Positions 1-6,268 of a stretch of DNA of 7,038 nucleotides are shown in pieces. The notes under the pieces are model-generated. The model was not told where the DNA came from and did not search any database. It saw only the letters and a list, made by a program, of their open reading frames with translations. The DNA is from an uncultured Gemmatimonadota bacterium (GTDB taxonomy: Bacteria > Gemmatimonadota > Gemmatimonadetes > Gemmatimonadales > Gemmatimonadaceae), in contig CAMLIU010000080.1 of assembly GCA_946479995.1 (NCBI GenBank), forward strand, positions 1 through 7,038. Reading direction: 5' to 3'. The first letter of the stretch is position 1, and every line of letters starts with the position of its first letter. Position numbers and translations under genes: made by a program.

Positions 1-1507
1 CCAGCGAGAAGTGCCCGTGCTCGATGGCGTCGGCGAGCGCGGCGATGTCGGGCGCGAGCACACGGTCCTGCTCCAGGCGCGGCACCACCTTGCGCACCAG
101 CGCATGGCCGCGTGCCGCTCCCTTCCCCGGCCGCAGTGGCGCGCGGTAGTCGAGCCCCTGCGCGGCGCACATCAGCTCGATGGCGAGCACGTGGCGGACG
201 TTGTGCACCACGCGCCGCAGCTTCCACGCCGCGCCCATCGCCATTGGGACGACGTCCTCCTTGTTGCCGTCGGTGGGGATGGTGTCCACGCTTGCCGGAT
301 GCGAGAGCACCTTGCATTCGCTGGCGAGCGACGCGGCGGTGACCTGCGCCATCATGAAGCCGGAGTTCACCCCCGCATCGGGGCTGAGGAAGGGCGGCAG
401 TCCCTGGTTGAGGTCGGGGTGCACCAGACGGTCGGTGCGTCGTTCCGACATGGTCGCGAGGTTCGTCATCACGATCGCGAGCACGTCGAGCGCCAGGGCC
501 ACCGCCTGGCCGTGGAAGTTGCCGCCGCTCAGCAGCTCCCCGGTGTCGGCGAAGACGAGCGGGTTGTCGGTGGAGGCGTTGAGCTCACGGCTGATGAGCC
601 CCGAGCAGAAGTCGATCGCATCCAGCACCGGACCGTGCACCTGCGGCATGCAGCGCAGGGCGTAGGCGTCCTGCACCCGCGGATCGCCCTCGCGATGCGA
701 CTCGCGGATCTCGCTGTCGCGGAGCAGCTCCCGCAGCAGCGCCGCACTTGCCGCCTGCCCCAGCTGGCCGCGCGCCTCCTGGATGCGGGCGTCGAAGGCG
801 ACGGGCGTGCCCATGAGTGCCTCGAGCGACATCGCGCCAGCGAGGTGCGCGATGCGCCACAGCCGGTGCGCATCCACCACGGCGAGCGCGGCGACGGCGG
901 TGTGCGCCTGGGTGCCGTTGATGAGGGTGATCCCCTCCTTCGGTCCGAGGCGCACGGGCGCGATGCGGGCGGCCGCGAGCCGGCTCGACGCAGGCGCTCG
1001 CTCGCCGTTCCGAATGAGCTCTCCCTCGCCGATGAGCGCCAGCGCGAGATGGGCGAGCGGCGCGAGGTCGCCGCTCGCCCCTACGCTGCCCTGCTCCGGG
1101 ACCGGCGGATACAAGCCGGCGTTGAGCATGGCGAGCAGGGTGTCCACGAGCACCGGACGTGCGCCGGAATACCCGCGCGCGATGACGTTGGCCCGCAGCA
1201 GCATCATCGCCCTCGTCTCACGCTCGGAGAGGAGCGGGCCGACGCCGGCGGCGTGGCTGCGGACGAGGTTCACCTGCAGCTCGTCGAGCCGGTCGCGCGG
1301 GATGGCGACGTCGGAGAGCTTGCCGAAGCCGGTGGTGACGCCGTACGCGACGGCGTTGCGCCTTACGAGGTCGGTGACGACGTCGTTCGCCCGCTCCATC
1401 CGGGCCCGCGCCGCCGGCGCGAGCTCCACCCGGGCTCCCCGCACCGCGACGGCGACGACGTCGTCGAGCGAGAGCGATTGTCCATCGATGACCACGACGC
1501 TGGGCAT
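1..1507 (-). CDS. hutH: Histidine ammonia-lyase (C-terminus cut by window edge)
   Basis: This enzyme removes ammonia from L-histidine to give trans-urocanate, the first step of histidine degradation in the cytoplasm. 502 codons are visible and no stop is reached; the family is about 510 residues, so only the last few are missing. The Ala144-Ser145-Gly146 triad, inside GSVGASGDLAP, should cyclise to the MIO electrophile. Other expected active-site residues are Tyr55 (in AYGVTTGFG), His85 (in VRSHAAGVG), Asn197 (in LINGTQAH), Tyr282 and Arg285 (in YALRCMPQ), Phe331 (in GGNFHGQ) and Glu417. They sit 2-3 residues after the Pseudomonas putida HutH positions. His85 and Glu417 favour histidine over phenylalanine or tyrosine as substrate. 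The ATG at 1505-1507 is the only plausible start: the frame upstream has a TGA at 1550-1552 and no ATG, GTG or TTG between. No clear Shine-Dalgarno precedes it. The 205-bp gap from lptD suggests its own promoter. The Glu417 loop differs from the usual motif, so a related aromatic ammonia-lyase or aminomutase is a minor alternative. Confidence 0.93.
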   Translation of the reverse strand, partial: MPSVVVIDGQSLSLDDVVAVAVRGARVELAPAARARMERANDVVTDLVRRNAVAYGVTTGFGKLSDVAIPRDRLDELQVNLVRSHAAGVGPLLSERETRAMMLLRANVIARGYSGARPVLVDTLLAMLNAGLYPPVPEQGSVGASGDLAPLAHLALALIGEGELIRNGERAPASSRLAAARIAPVRLGPKEGITLINGTQAHTAVAALAVVDAHRLWRIAHLAGAMSLEALMGTPVAFDARIQEARGQLGQAASAALLRELLRDSEIRESHREGDPRVQDAYALRCMPQVHGPVLDAIDFCSGLISRELNASTDNPLVFADTGELLSGGNFHGQAVALALDVLAIVMTNLATMSERRTDRLVHPDLNQGLPPFLSPDAGVNSGFMMAQVTAASLASECKVLSHPASVDTIPTDGNKEDVVPMAMGAAWKLRRVVHNVRHVLAIELMCAAQGLDYRAPLRPGKGAARGHALVRKVVPRLEQDRVLAPDIAALADAIEHGHFSL

Positions 1508-1544
1508 TCGGGGAATGTCGAGCGTGCGCGAGGGGAGATCAAGG

Positions 1545-1559
1545 GTTGCTCACGGCAAC
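1545..1559 (-). promoter_or_regulatory. Small inverted repeat upstream of hutH
   Basis: GTTGC and GCAAC form a perfect 5-bp inverted repeat around a 5-nt loop. It lies about 38 bp upstream of the hutH start codon. It could be an operator half-site pair or a leader hairpin. A 5-bp stem can also arise by chance, so the functional reading is only inference. Confidence 0.2.
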
Positions 1560-1564
1560 TGCGA

Positions 1565-1592
1565 GTATTTCGTACTGCGTACTTCGTACGGC
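1565..1592. repeat. Heptamer tandem repeat, four units
   Basis: Four adjoining 7-bp units read GTATTTC, GTACTGC, GTACTTC and GTACGGC on the plus strand. The consensus is GTACTTC, or GAAGTAC on the minus strand. Three units start with the self-complementary GTAC at exact 7-bp steps (1572, 1579, 1586). The block lies 58-85 bp upstream of hutH, where regulatory or promoter DNA would be expected. The units are imperfect and there are no spacers, so this is a degenerate short tandem repeat. Its function is unknown. Confidence 0.6.
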
Positions 1593-1625
1593 GACCCAGG
1601 CCGCTGGCCACACGAATGCGCCTTT

Positions 1626-1641
1626 GACTCTTCGACTCTAC
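1626..1641. repeat. Imperfect direct repeat of 8 bp
   Basis: GACTCTTC is followed directly by GACTCTAC, with 7 of 8 positions identical. It lies in the same gap as the heptamer repeat, 33 bp away. It is too short to be significant on its own, but it adds to the repetitive character of the gap. Confidence 0.35.
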
Positions 1642-1665
1642 TACCCGGCTGCTGATGACTCACGA

Positions 1666-1677
1666 CGGGCTTGCCCG
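1666..1677 (-). terminator. Weak hairpin downstream of lptD
   Basis: CGGGC and GCCCG form a compact GC-only inverted repeat, best drawn as a 4-bp stem with a 4-nt loop. It starts about 35 bp after the lptD stop codon, where the envelope transcript should end. No T-run follows on the minus strand, so it is not a canonical intrinsic terminator. It might instead stabilise the transcript 3' end or be chance. Confidence 0.25.
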
Positions 1678-1712
1678 AACCCGAACCAGGCGCGCCGCGC
1701 TCTCGACGGCGG

Positions 1713-4694
1713 CTAGAACCCCTCGTTCTTGTACGTCGCCTTCCGGTAATCGAACTTCAGGTCCGGCTCCGCCTTCAGGGAGATCAGGAAGCTGAAGGCG
1801 AAGCTGCCCAGCGGCGACTGGGTGAAGGCGAAGATGGCGCGCCAGTCGTGGAGGTCGCGCTGCAGCGAGACGATCTGCGTGGCGAAGTCGCGGTTCTCGA
1901 AGTCGTACTGCGTCTGCCAGCTCGCCGCCCAGTGGTCGGTGATGTTGAAGCTCATCTGGCCGCCGAGCGTCGTCGTGTTGGGCACGCGATAGATCGGCGA
2001 GCCCGGGAGCCCCGACGTGACCGGCACCGCCGTGCTGGGATTCGTGCGGGCCTGCGCCACGCACTGCTGGTACACCAGGGTCAGGCCGGGTGCGTTGAAC
2101 TGCTGGCAGAGCACCGTGGGGTCATAGTCCAGCACGTTCGCGCCGCTGATCGGCCGCTGCCGCTGCGAGGTGAAGTTCAGTGACACCTGCCAGCCCTTCG
2201 TCACCGTGGGAAGGAAGGCGGCGGTCCGGGTCGAGCGCCCGGCGACCGGCTGCGAGGCGATCTGGCGCGCGTAGCGGTCGTCCTGCGTCTCGTCGAGCCG
2301 CGCCTGCCCTGGCGTGGCGGGTGGCACCGCCTTGCCGAACAGCCGCTGGAACACGGCGAAGGGGTTGGCGGTGTTGCTGAAGCTGAACGAGGCCGAGATC
2401 CCCTCGCGGAAGGGGCTGAACTTCGCCGTGTCGCTGATGGTGGAGCCCTCGAACAGGGAGTAGCGCACGCCGAGGTCGAAGCCCGGGAGCAGGTCGGAAC
2501 GCAGCGTGTAGCCCCACGACGGCGTCGTGAGGCCGCGGATCGCCGAGTGCGTCTGCCGCGCCGTCTCGAAGTTGTAGCTCAGGGCGTCGAAGTTCACGGA
2601 GAGGAGCTTGAGCTTCTCGCCCGCCTCCGGGTTCGAGTCGTTCGCCGATTTCGTCTTCGCTTCGACGTTCGTGCTGAGGCCGAACGTGAGCGAGTTCTGT
2701 CGAAGGCCACCCAGGTATCCGAGGCCGCCGTTCGGGCTGACGCGGGAATACCCGCGCGCGGCAAGGTACGCGTCGCTCACGTTGGCGGACGGCGCGTACG
2801 AATAGCCGATCATCGGCGAGATGGAGTGCCGGATGGCCGCGAAGGGGCCGAAGCCGCCGAACAACCCGAACAGCGTGGGCGATGCGGACAGGCCGAACGT
2901 GGCGCGCTTGGACTGGTGCACCCATTCGCCGCCCGTACGCTCGTTCCGCACCCAGAACGGTCCGCCGTCCACGTTCGAGAACGAGACGGTCGGCGTCATG
3001 TTGAACTTGTTCCGGAACAGTGGTGGCAGGGTGAACACCGGCGTCCAGTCCACGCTCGTGCTGTACGTCGTGGAATAGATCCGCTGGGTCTGTACCCCCG
3101 TCTCCACGTCCGTCACGATCGCGCTTTCCGGGAAATCGTTCCGCTGCGACGCGATCGTGAAGTTGTTCCCCAGGTTGTAGCCGAAGATCTGGAACGGCGT
3201 GCTGAACGACAGGTGGCTGTCGTACGAGTTGCGCCGCAGGGTGTCCCCGAAGATCGTGTCCTGTCCCGCCGCCGTCTTGCCGAGCCGCCTGAGGAGGCCG
3301 AGCGACGACGGTTGATCGATGCCGGTGACCTGGTGCGAGGTGTAGCTCAGGTTCGGGGTCCAGACGAGCCAGCTCGCGAGGTTCAACGGGCTGGTGGTCA
3401 TGCTGAAGGTGGGGAACGACTGGTCCACCTGCGTGCGTCCGGGAGACTGGCTGCGCGTGCCCCCCAGCGTGAAGTTGAGCGGCCCGACCTTCTGGTTGTA
3501 GGTCGCCGCCGAGCGGATGGTGGAGAGCACGGCGTAGGGGTTCACCGTCGTCGAGCGCTGCACGCGGTCGTTGCTCGTGTAGTTCAGGTCCATGCGCAGG
3601 GAGCTGTTGCGCGTGAAGTCCTGGGCGTGACCCCACGTCACCGAGGTGCTCCTGGCGTCCCCCTGCAGGGTCTGCGAGGCGGCGATGTTTCCGCTGACGT
3701 ACCGCTCGAGCCACCGGTAGCGGAATTCGGCGTTGTAGCGCGTGAAGCCTCCCACCTGATCCGGCGGGACCTGCCCCGCCGAGCTGCGCCAGTCGAGCCA
3801 CGCCTGGGCGTCCACGTAGTCGCTCATCGCCCAGTAGTAACCCAGTCCCTCGATGTTGCGCCGGTAGGACGGGCTGTTCCGCACGATGTCGCTCACGCCG
3901 ATGTTCGGCGAGAGGATGCCGCTGTGGCGCCCGGGACGGATGTCCTGGAAGAGGAAGGGCAGCCACATCACCGGGACGTCGCCGATGTACAGCACCGCCG
4001 GCCGCGCGACGACGAAGGAGCCCGTGCGCTTGATCTCCTTCGCCTTGAAGTAGTAGTCGGGGATGGAGTCGTCGCAGGCGGTGATGGTGCCGTCACGCAG
4101 GTAGTACGTGGCCGAATTGGCGCTCTTCGCCGAGTCACTCGACGCGATGACGACCACCCGCTCGCCGGTGATCTGGAGGGTCTCGCCGCTCTGCGGAATG
4201 GACGTCCGGATGTCGCTCACGCTGGCGCGACGGTTGGCGATGTCGTACGTGCCCGGCCCCCGGCTCACGATGGGCGCCTGCCCGGGCGTGACGAACACGC
4301 TGCGACCCGTGGAGTCGGTACCGACCCGTACCGTGCTCCCCGACCCGCTGTAGGCGATGGTGTCGGACTTCACGATCTGGGAGTCGCGCTGCACCACTGC
4401 ATTCTTCGTGAACAGCAGGGCGCGCGAGATCGCGTCGAAGGTGATGTCCTCCGCCTTGTACCGCGTCACTGTGTAGCCCGGCAGGTTGAGCAGCCGCTGC
4501 ATCACCGAGTCGGGGGGCGCGAAGTTGGCCCTGGCGATGGTGTCCTTCGCCGCCGCGGTATCGCGTCGCGTCGTCGTATCGGCACGCGTCGGGAGCGGAC
4601 GGCCGCGCTGCTGCGCGACGAGGGAGCGGGGCGCCCACGCCAGCAGCGCGACGAGGACGCCCGCCGCGATTGCCGAGCGCCTGAGGTGGATCAC
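1713..4694 (-). CDS. lptD: LPS-assembly outer-membrane barrel LptD
   Basis: LptD receives lipopolysaccharide from the periplasmic Lpt bridge and, with the LptE lipoprotein, inserts it in the outer leaflet. Residues 1-27 look like a signal peptide, cleaved near SLVA/QQ. A Thr/Asp/Arg-rich linker (about 30-62) precedes the OstA/LptA-like beta-jellyroll (about 74-235). The conserved junction to the barrel follows, with YYFKAKEIKR (214-223), VLYIGDVPVMWLPF (234-247) and RHSGILSPNIG (256-266). The rest is beta-barrel with alternating strands, ending in Phe993 as many outer-membrane proteins do. At 993 residues it is longer than the 784 of E. coli LptD. The segment 789-828 is hydrophilic and probably a loop or plug. 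There are only three cysteines: 207, 863 and 878. The start is GTG, overlapping the tatC TGA as GTGA, with GGAG 7 nt upstream. No LptE gene is seen in the window. The C-terminal end resembles LptD of Bacteroidota-type lineages more than the E. coli form. Confidence 0.93.
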   Translation of the reverse strand: MIHLRRSAIAAGVLVALLAWAPRSLVAQQRGRPLPTRADTTTRRDTAAAKDTIARANFAPPDSVMQRLLNLPGYTVTRYKAEDITFDAISRALLFTKNAVVQRDSQIVKSDTIAYSGSGSTVRVGTDSTGRSVFVTPGQAPIVSRGPGTYDIANRRASVSDIRTSIPQSGETLQITGERVVVIASSDSAKSANSATYYLRDGTITACDDSIPDYYFKAKEIKRTGSFVVARPAVLYIGDVPVMWLPFLFQDIRPGRHSGILSPNIGVSDIVRNSPSYRRNIEGLGYYWAMSDYVDAQAWLDWRSSAGQVPPDQVGGFTRYNAEFRYRWLERYVSGNIAASQTLQGDARSTSVTWGHAQDFTRNSSLRMDLNYTSNDRVQRSTTVNPYAVLSTIRSAATYNQKVGPLNFTLGGTRSQSPGRTQVDQSFPTFSMTTSPLNLASWLVWTPNLSYTSHQVTGIDQPSSLGLLRRLGKTAAGQDTIFGDTLRRNSYDSHLSFSTPFQIFGYNLGNNFTIASQRNDFPESAIVTDVETGVQTQRIYSTTYSTSVDWTPVFTLPPLFRNKFNMTPTVSFSNVDGGPFWVRNERTGGEWVHQSKRATFGLSASPTLFGLFGGFGPFAAIRHSISPMIGYSYAPSANVSDAYLAARGYSRVSPNGGLGYLGGLRQNSLTFGLSTNVEAKTKSANDSNPEAGEKLKLLSVNFDALSYNFETARQTHSAIRGLTTPSWGYTLRSDLLPGFDLGVRYSLFEGSTISDTAKFSPFREGISASFSFSNTANPFAVFQRLFGKAVPPATPGQARLDETQDDRYARQIASQPVAGRSTRTAAFLPTVTKGWQVSLNFTSQRQRPISGANVLDYDPTVLCQQFNAPGLTLVYQQCVAQARTNPSTAVPVTSGLPGSPIYRVPNTTTLGGQMSFNITDHWAASWQTQYDFENRDFATQIVSLQRDLHDWRAIFAFTQSPLGSFAFSFLISLKAEPDLKFDYRKATYKNEGF

Positions 4695-5473
4695 GCCGAG
4701 GCTCCGCTCGCGGCCTGCTCCGCCGCATCTGCCGCGGCGGCGGCCTTGCGCCGGCGATAGACGAGGTACGAGAGGCCGATGCTCAGCTCATAGAGCAGGT
4801 AGAGCGGCACCATCAGCGCCACGGAGGTAACGAACAGGTCACCCGGAGTAATGATCGCCGCACTGACGTACGCCGCCACCAGCGCATGGCGACGGTACCT
4901 CGACAGGAACTTCGGCGTGACGAGTCCGATGGCCGACAGGATCAGGATGGCGATCGGCAGCTCGAACACGGCCCCCATCGCCAGTACCATGCTCGACACG
5001 AAGCCGAAGTAATCCGATGCGGTGATCATCTGATCGAACGCCTCGTCCCCGATCGCCGAGAGGAACTTGAGCGTCATCGGCAGGACGAAGTACCAGGCGA
5101 GCACCGCGCCGGCGATGAAGAGCAGCACCGCCCCGAGGATGACCGGGACGGCGATACGCTTCTCCTTCTGATACAGCGCCGGGGAGAGGAAAATCCACAC
5201 CTGGTAGAGGATCACCGGCAACGCGATGACGACGCCGACGATGATCGCGGACTGGATCAGGATGGAGAAGCCTTCACCCGGATGCGTGTACATCAGGCGG
5301 CGACCGTGCAGGTAGGGCAGCATCGGGCCCTGCATCCAGACCAGCAGGTGGAACTTCAACACGATGAAGAAGCCGACGCCCACCCCAACGACGAGCGCCG
5401 CCAGCGACCAGATGATTCGCCAGCGGAGCTCTTCGAGGTGGTCGAGAAATGGCATCTCGGCCGAACTTCCCAT
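4691..5473 (-). CDS. tatC: Twin-arginine translocase subunit TatC
   Basis: TatC is the inner-membrane receptor that binds twin-arginine signal peptides and, with TatA/TatB, exports folded proteins. The 260 residues fit the family length. The N-terminal motif FLDHLEELRWR carries Glu15, which aligns by position with E. coli Glu15, a signal-peptide contact. Glu104 in SPALYQKEKR corresponds to E. coli Glu103, and Glu171 in FELP to E. coli Glu170. ITPGDLF (207-213) is the conserved loop before the last helix. Six membrane segments fall at about 20-40, 70-97, 107-131, 155-183, 195-209 and 213-238. The C-terminal tail is Ala-rich and cytoplasmic. The ATG at 5471-5473 has a good ribosome binding site, and 12 bp separate it from the cpoB stop. 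Its TGA overlaps the lptD start. No tatA or tatB is in the window, so they must be encoded elsewhere. Confidence 0.97.
   Translation of the reverse strand: MGSSAEMPFLDHLEELRWRIIWSLAALVVGVGVGFFIVLKFHLLVWMQGPMLPYLHGRRLMYTHPGEGFSILIQSAIIVGVVIALPVILYQVWIFLSPALYQKEKRIAVPVILGAVLLFIAGAVLAWYFVLPMTLKFLSAIGDEAFDQMITASDYFGFVSSMVLAMGAVFELPIAILILSAIGLVTPKFLSRYRRHALVAAYVSAAIITPGDLFVTSVALMVPLYLLYELSIGLSYLVYRRRKAAAAADAAEQAASGASA
4702..4705 (-). promoter_or_regulatory. Ribosome binding site of lptD, inside the end of tatC
   Basis: GGAG lies 7 nt before the GTG at 4692-4694. It supports that unusual start codon and the 4-bp overlap with tatC. The predicted signal peptide begins directly from this GTG, which agrees. 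Confidence 0.6.
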
Positions 5474-5479
5474 CGTGCG

Positions 5480-5484
5480 TCCTC
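5480..5484 (-). promoter_or_regulatory. Ribosome binding site of tatC
   Basis: GAGGA sits 6 nt upstream of the tatC ATG, in the 12-bp gap just after the cpoB TAA. It fixes this start over the internal Met7, which has no such sequence before it. TatC thus has an independent initiation signal despite its close spacing. Confidence 0.7.
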
Positions 5485-5485
5485 G

Positions 5486-6268
5486 TTATCTGCCGAGCGT
5501 TCGCAGCTGCGCGCGCGCCAGCTCCGCCTCGTCGGAGCGCGGATAGTCCTTGATGATACGCTCGAACGCCGCGCGTGCCTGGGGGATCCGTCCCGCCTCG
5601 CGCATCGAGAGCGCCTGCTTGTACAGCGCCGTCGCTGCCTTCGGCGACGAAGGATAACGCTGGACCACGAGCCCGTATACCGAGTCCGCCGCCACCTGGT
5701 TCCGTTCCGAGGCATACGTGGCGGCGATGTAGATCATCGCCTCCGGGGCGTCCTCGGAGTTGGGATACTGCTGCAGCAGCTGCTCGAACCCGCTCCGCGC
5801 CACCCGCATGCTGCCGCGGCGCATCTGGTCCAGCGAGCTCTGGAAGAGCTGCGCTGGCCCGGGGCCCGGCGGGGCCGGCTGCGCCGAGTCCGGCGTCCCG
5901 GGCGGAACCGCCACCGCCGCGTTCTGGTTGCGCTCCTCGAGCGACGCCCGCAGCTCCTGCAGGCGGCGCTGGCTCTGCCCGGTCAGCTCCTGGATCTGGA
6001 GGAGCTCCCGTCCCATCTCGTAGTGGTCCGTGGCGACGGAGGACTGCAGCCGCGCCAGGCGCGCGCTGATGGCGCGCACCGAGTCATTCGACACCGACAC
6101 CGCACTCAGGAGCGCCTCCACCCGCATCCGCTGCGCCGAATCGGCGCGAGCGGATGCGGCCTGCATGGAGCTCAGCTGATTCTGCAGCATGAAGACGTCC
6201 CGCTTGGAAGCGAGACATCCACATGCCAGCAGGGCGGCGGCCGGGGCGACCGCCTTGAGCCGCATCAT
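5486..6268 (-). CDS. cpoB: Tol-Pal accessory protein CpoB (YbgF), predicted lipoprotein
   Basis: CpoB (YbgF) is a periplasmic partner of the Tol system; in E. coli it binds TolA and coordinates peptidoglycan synthesis with outer-membrane constriction. The 260 residues match the E. coli length of about 263. After a short hydrophobic leader, a lipobox LLAC places the lipidated cysteine at 16 (Cys18 is a poorer choice). Residues about 28-113 are heptad-like and rich in Gln, Arg, Leu and Ser, consistent with the N-terminal trimeric coiled coil. A Pro/Gly-rich linker (121-138) leads to three TPR-like repeats (139-258), each with a YP.S turn: QQYPNSEDAPEA, QRYPSSPKAATA and KDYPRSDEAELA. The start ATG overlaps the pal TGA as ATGA. 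A second ATG follows at once, and either could be used. No strong Shine-Dalgarno is seen, so it probably depends on coupling to pal. A BamD-like TPR lipoprotein is the main alternative, but the coiled coil and neighbours favour CpoB. Confidence 0.9.
   Translation of the reverse strand: MMRLKAVAPAAALLACGCLASKRDVFMLQNQLSSMQAASARADSAQRMRVEALLSAVSVSNDSVRAISARLARLQSSVATDHYEMGRELLQIQELTGQSQRRLQELRASLEERNQNAAVAVPPGTPDSAQPAPPGPGPAQLFQSSLDQMRRGSMRVARSGFEQLLQQYPNSEDAPEAMIYIAATYASERNQVAADSVYGLVVQRYPSSPKAATALYKQALSMREAGRIPQARAAFERIIKDYPRSDEAELARAQLRTLGR

Larger units (their letters stand above)
1508..1712. other. Non-coding gap between lptD and hutH
   Basis: These 205 bp lie after the lptD stop and before the hutH start on the minus strand. 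I find no convincing open reading frame or RNA gene. The gap is enriched in short repeats and small inverted repeats, listed separately. It should hold the end of the envelope transcript and the hutH promoter, but neither a textbook intrinsic terminator (stem plus T-run) nor a clear -35/-10 pair is visible. Confidence 0.8.

Noticed and set aside
1565..1592. Heptamer block as a CRISPR fragment
   Set aside because: Units are 7 bp, imperfect and adjoining with no spacers; no cas gene is near.
1596..1609. CCAG/CTGG and GGCC/GGCC mini-hairpins in the lptD-hutH gap
   Set aside because: Stems are only 4 bp, mutually exclusive and built from self-palindromic GC sequence expected by chance.
11..1627. 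Plus-strand open frame of 538 codons opposite hutH
   Set aside because: Its translation is Arg/His/Gly/Val-rich with no recognisable domain. The minus strand encodes full-length HutH with every active-site residue. It is the usual antisense shadow of a GC-rich gene.
1508..1712. Sigma-70 promoter for hutH
   Set aside because: I looked on the minus strand for TTGACA/TATAAT-like pairs at 16-18 bp spacing. Only partial matches such as the AAATAC in the heptamer block were seen, without a matching partner.
2122..3966. Minus-strand open frame of 614 codons inside lptD
   Set aside because: It is a different reading frame of lptD itself, rich in Arg, Pro and His, and lacks the beta-strand pattern and motifs found in the LptD frame.
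2547..4760. Plus-strand open frame of 737 codons opposite lptD
   Set aside because: Composition is dominated by Arg, Val, Glu and Gly with no signal or motif, and it lies antisense to well-supported LptD and the tatC end.
5453..5473. Internal Met7 as the tatC start
   Set aside because: The first ATG has GAGGA at good spacing and gives residue numbering that matches E. coli TatC Glu15; Met7 has no ribosome binding site.
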